Positions 6,220 to 7,308 of a stretch of DNA of 7,308 nucleotides are shown here, piece by piece. How positions within the stretch are numbered: position 1 is the first letter of the stretch; the number at the start of each line of letters is the position of its first letter. Position numbers and translations under genes: made by a program. The stretch spans positions 1 to 7,308 of the forward strand of contig QMMS01000224.1 in assembly GCA_003647375.1 (NCBI GenBank). Direction: 5' to 3'. The notes beneath the pieces are model-generated. The model did no database searches, was not told the DNA's origin, and worked only from the letters and a program-made list of their open reading frames with translations. The stretch comes from Deltaproteobacteria bacterium. GTDB lineage: Bacteria > Desulfobacterota > Desulfobacteria > Desulfobacterales > B30-G6.

Positions 6220-6282
6220 TGTAGTGCAGTGCTTCAGCGCTGCCCGAAACCTGTTCTGGCAAGGCTAAAGCCCTGTGCTACG
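6220..6282. repeat. REP-like element related to the 3252-3347 repeat
   Basis: Two inverted hairpins share the same theme: GCAGTGC-TTCA-GCGCTGC near 6226-6243, and GGCT-AA-AGCC near 6263-6272. They are bounded by TGTAGTGCAG on the left and CTGTGCTACG on the right, degenerate versions of the 11-bp ends at 3252-3347. The element sits between the divergent acylase and dehydrogenase genes. Confidence 0.65.
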
Positions 6283-6335
6283 ATTAATTTGTGAAAGGAA
6301 TTAAAATACCCCATAGACCGACAGCGTCGCGATCT

Positions 6336-6358
6336 ATAAATTCATATTATGAATTTAT
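6336..6358. promoter_or_regulatory. Perfect 23-nt palindrome, candidate operator
   Basis: ATAAATTCATA and TATGAATTTAT are exact inverse arms around a single central T. It lies in the divergent intergenic region, 110 nt before the dehydrogenase start and 167 nt before the acylase start. The length and symmetry suit a dimeric repressor such as a TetR-type protein, and its AT-rich halves could overlap a -10 region. No regulator gene is in the window, so its role is inferred. Confidence 0.4.
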
Positions 6359-6452
6359 TAACACAAAAGGAACTTTTGGACCATTAAAAAACGCAAGCTA
6401 TTGAAAATGTGTGTAAAGTGTGGTTCTGTAATCCGTGTGGGACAAGAGGAAG

Positions 6453-6459
6453 AAAGGAG
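6453..6459 (+). promoter_or_regulatory. Ribosome binding site deciding the dehydrogenase start
   Basis: AAAGGAG (6453-6459) lies nine nt before ATG 6469. The in-frame ATG at 6460 directly abuts this site and is therefore the less likely start. Confidence 0.6.
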
Positions 6460-6468
6460 ATGGTAGGT

Positions 6469-7308
6469 ATGGATATTCAGAAGGTCATGGTTGTGGGGTC
6501 GGGTCTCATGGGGAGTGGCATTGCGCAAGTGTGCGCGCAGGCAGGACTTGATGTCCTGTTGCATGATGTTTTCGATGAAGCCTTGCAAAAGGCAGTCAAA
6601 AACATTGAATGGTCCGTGGGTAAATTGGTTGAGAAAGGAACATTGAGTGAAACCAGGGCAACCATTATCGGCCGTATAGAGACGATTCAGGACATTGTGC
6701 CGAGCAAAAGTGCTGACCTGGTAATCGAGGCTGTTTTTGAAGATTTTGAATTGAAGCAGGAAATTTTCAGGCGCCTGGACAAGACTTGCAACTCGGGAAC
6801 CCTTTTTGCAAGCAATACATCTGCAATCCCCATCACGGAACTCGCGGCTGCCACCAACCGGCCGAATAAATTCATGGGGCTTCATTTTTTCAGTCCCGTG
6901 CCCATGATGCAGGCTGTTGAGGTGGTTCGCGGTACGGCAACAACTGATGACACGCTATCTTTGGGCATGGCTTTTGTCCGGCGCATTGGAAAAGAACCGA
7001 TTCTTGTAAACCGGGATATTGGCGGGTTTGTCATCAACCGGATCAATTTTCCATCGGCTATTGAGGCCATGCGTCTTGTTGAGGCAGGTGTTGCCACCGT
7101 CGAAGACATTGACAAGGGACTGCGACTCGCTTCCGGTAGGAAAATGGGCATTTTTGAGACTGGTGATATGGTCGGTCTGGATGTGACCTATGGCGCTTTG
7201 ATGTCCATGTATCAGGAAACCGGTGACGGGCGGTGGTACCCGCCACTTTTGCTGCGCAGAAAAGTCAAAGCCGGTCACCTGGGTCGGAAAACCGGCCAGG
7301 GCTGGTAT
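6469..7308 (+). CDS. 3-hydroxyacyl-CoA dehydrogenase (3-hydroxybutyryl-CoA dehydrogenase type), 3' end beyond window
   Basis: The enzyme oxidises (S)-3-hydroxyacyl-CoA to 3-oxoacyl-CoA with NAD in beta-oxidation, or runs in reverse in butyrate-type pathways. All 280 codons to the window edge are open, with no stop. The N-terminal Rossmann domain has GSGLMG (10-15) and an acidic residue after the second strand (D33 in LLHDV). ASNTSAIPITELA (114-126) supplies Ser118, and GLHFFSPVPMMQAVEVVRG (137-155) supplies the catalytic His139-Glu151 pair. GFVINR (187-192) carries Asn190 at the start of the C-terminal helical domain. The S-H and H-E spacings of 21 and 12 match the human enzyme (Ser137, His158, Glu170). 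The final HLGRKTGQGWY is the family's C-terminal motif, so only a few residues are likely missing. It is soluble and cytoplasmic. The gene is divergent from the acylase and is the second acyl-CoA enzyme in the window. The chain-length preference is not readable. Confidence 0.93.
   Translation, partial: MDIQKVMVVGSGLMGSGIAQVCAQAGLDVLLHDVFDEALQKAVKNIEWSVGKLVEKGTLSETRATIIGRIETIQDIVPSKSADLVIEAVFEDFELKQEIFRRLDKTCNSGTLFASNTSAIPITELAAATNRPNKFMGLHFFSPVPMMQAVEVVRGTATTDDTLSLGMAFVRRIGKEPILVNRDIGGFVINRINFPSAIEAMRLVEAGVATVEDIDKGLRLASGRKMGIFETGDMVGLDVTYGALMSMYQETGDGRWYPPLLLRRKVKAGHLGRKTGQGWY

Noticed and set aside
6358..6885. 175-codon open frame on the minus strand
   Set aside because: It is antisense to the well-supported 3-hydroxyacyl-CoA dehydrogenase and shows no domain.

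Overview
The window looks like chromosomal DNA of an anaerobic deltaproteobacterium (Desulfobacterota, most likely Desulfobacterales-like). This is inferred from acyl-CoA genes of the fatty/aromatic-acid degradation type, a thiol-oxidoreductase gene whose active-site cysteine codon is TGA (a probable selenoprotein, a trait common in that group), and abundant REP-like hairpin repeats in the gaps. No tRNA, rRNA, CRISPR array or intact transposase is visible.

Layout. At the left edge (1-213) there is a possible 3' gene end, a 16-bp inverted repeat and an AT-rich hairpin. Three genes then lie on the minus strand, read right to left: a DUF2889 protein (3011-2460), an alpha-methylacyl-CoA racemase/CaiB-family enzyme with a TTG start (2109-979), and a six-helix membrane protein of unknown function (942-214). 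The last two are 36 nt apart and probably co-transcribed. The 350-nt gap between DUF2889 and the racemase is filled by a 233-bp imperfect palindrome made of two inverted 41-bp repeats. A gap at 3012-3404 holds a second repeat element and a possible decayed reading frame.

The standout is at 3405-4013 (+): a FrnE-like DsbA-family oxidoreductase in which the CPWC active site is encoded as TGA-CCG-TGG-TGC. Reading TGA as selenocysteine restores a complete 202-residue thioredoxin-fold protein with a U-P-W-C motif. A small hairpin with an AGGUC loop, 20 nt after the UGA, resembles a bacterial SECIS element. A conventional annotation would begin this gene after the active site.

Convergent with it, and overlapping by 8 nt, is a 720-residue penicillin-acylase-family Ntn-hydrolase (6168-4006, minus) with no signal peptide. 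A divergent intergenic region (6169-6468) carries a repeat related to the one at 3252-3347 and a perfect 23-nt palindrome. It leads into a 3-hydroxyacyl-CoA dehydrogenase gene (6469 onward, +), which runs off the right edge with only a few residues missing.

The racemase and the dehydrogenase fit a beta-oxidation-type pathway: racemisation of 2-methyl-branched acyl-CoA thioesters and NAD-dependent oxidation of 3-hydroxyacyl-CoA. The acylase and the selenoprotein are not obviously tied to that pathway, and no single multi-gene system is evident.
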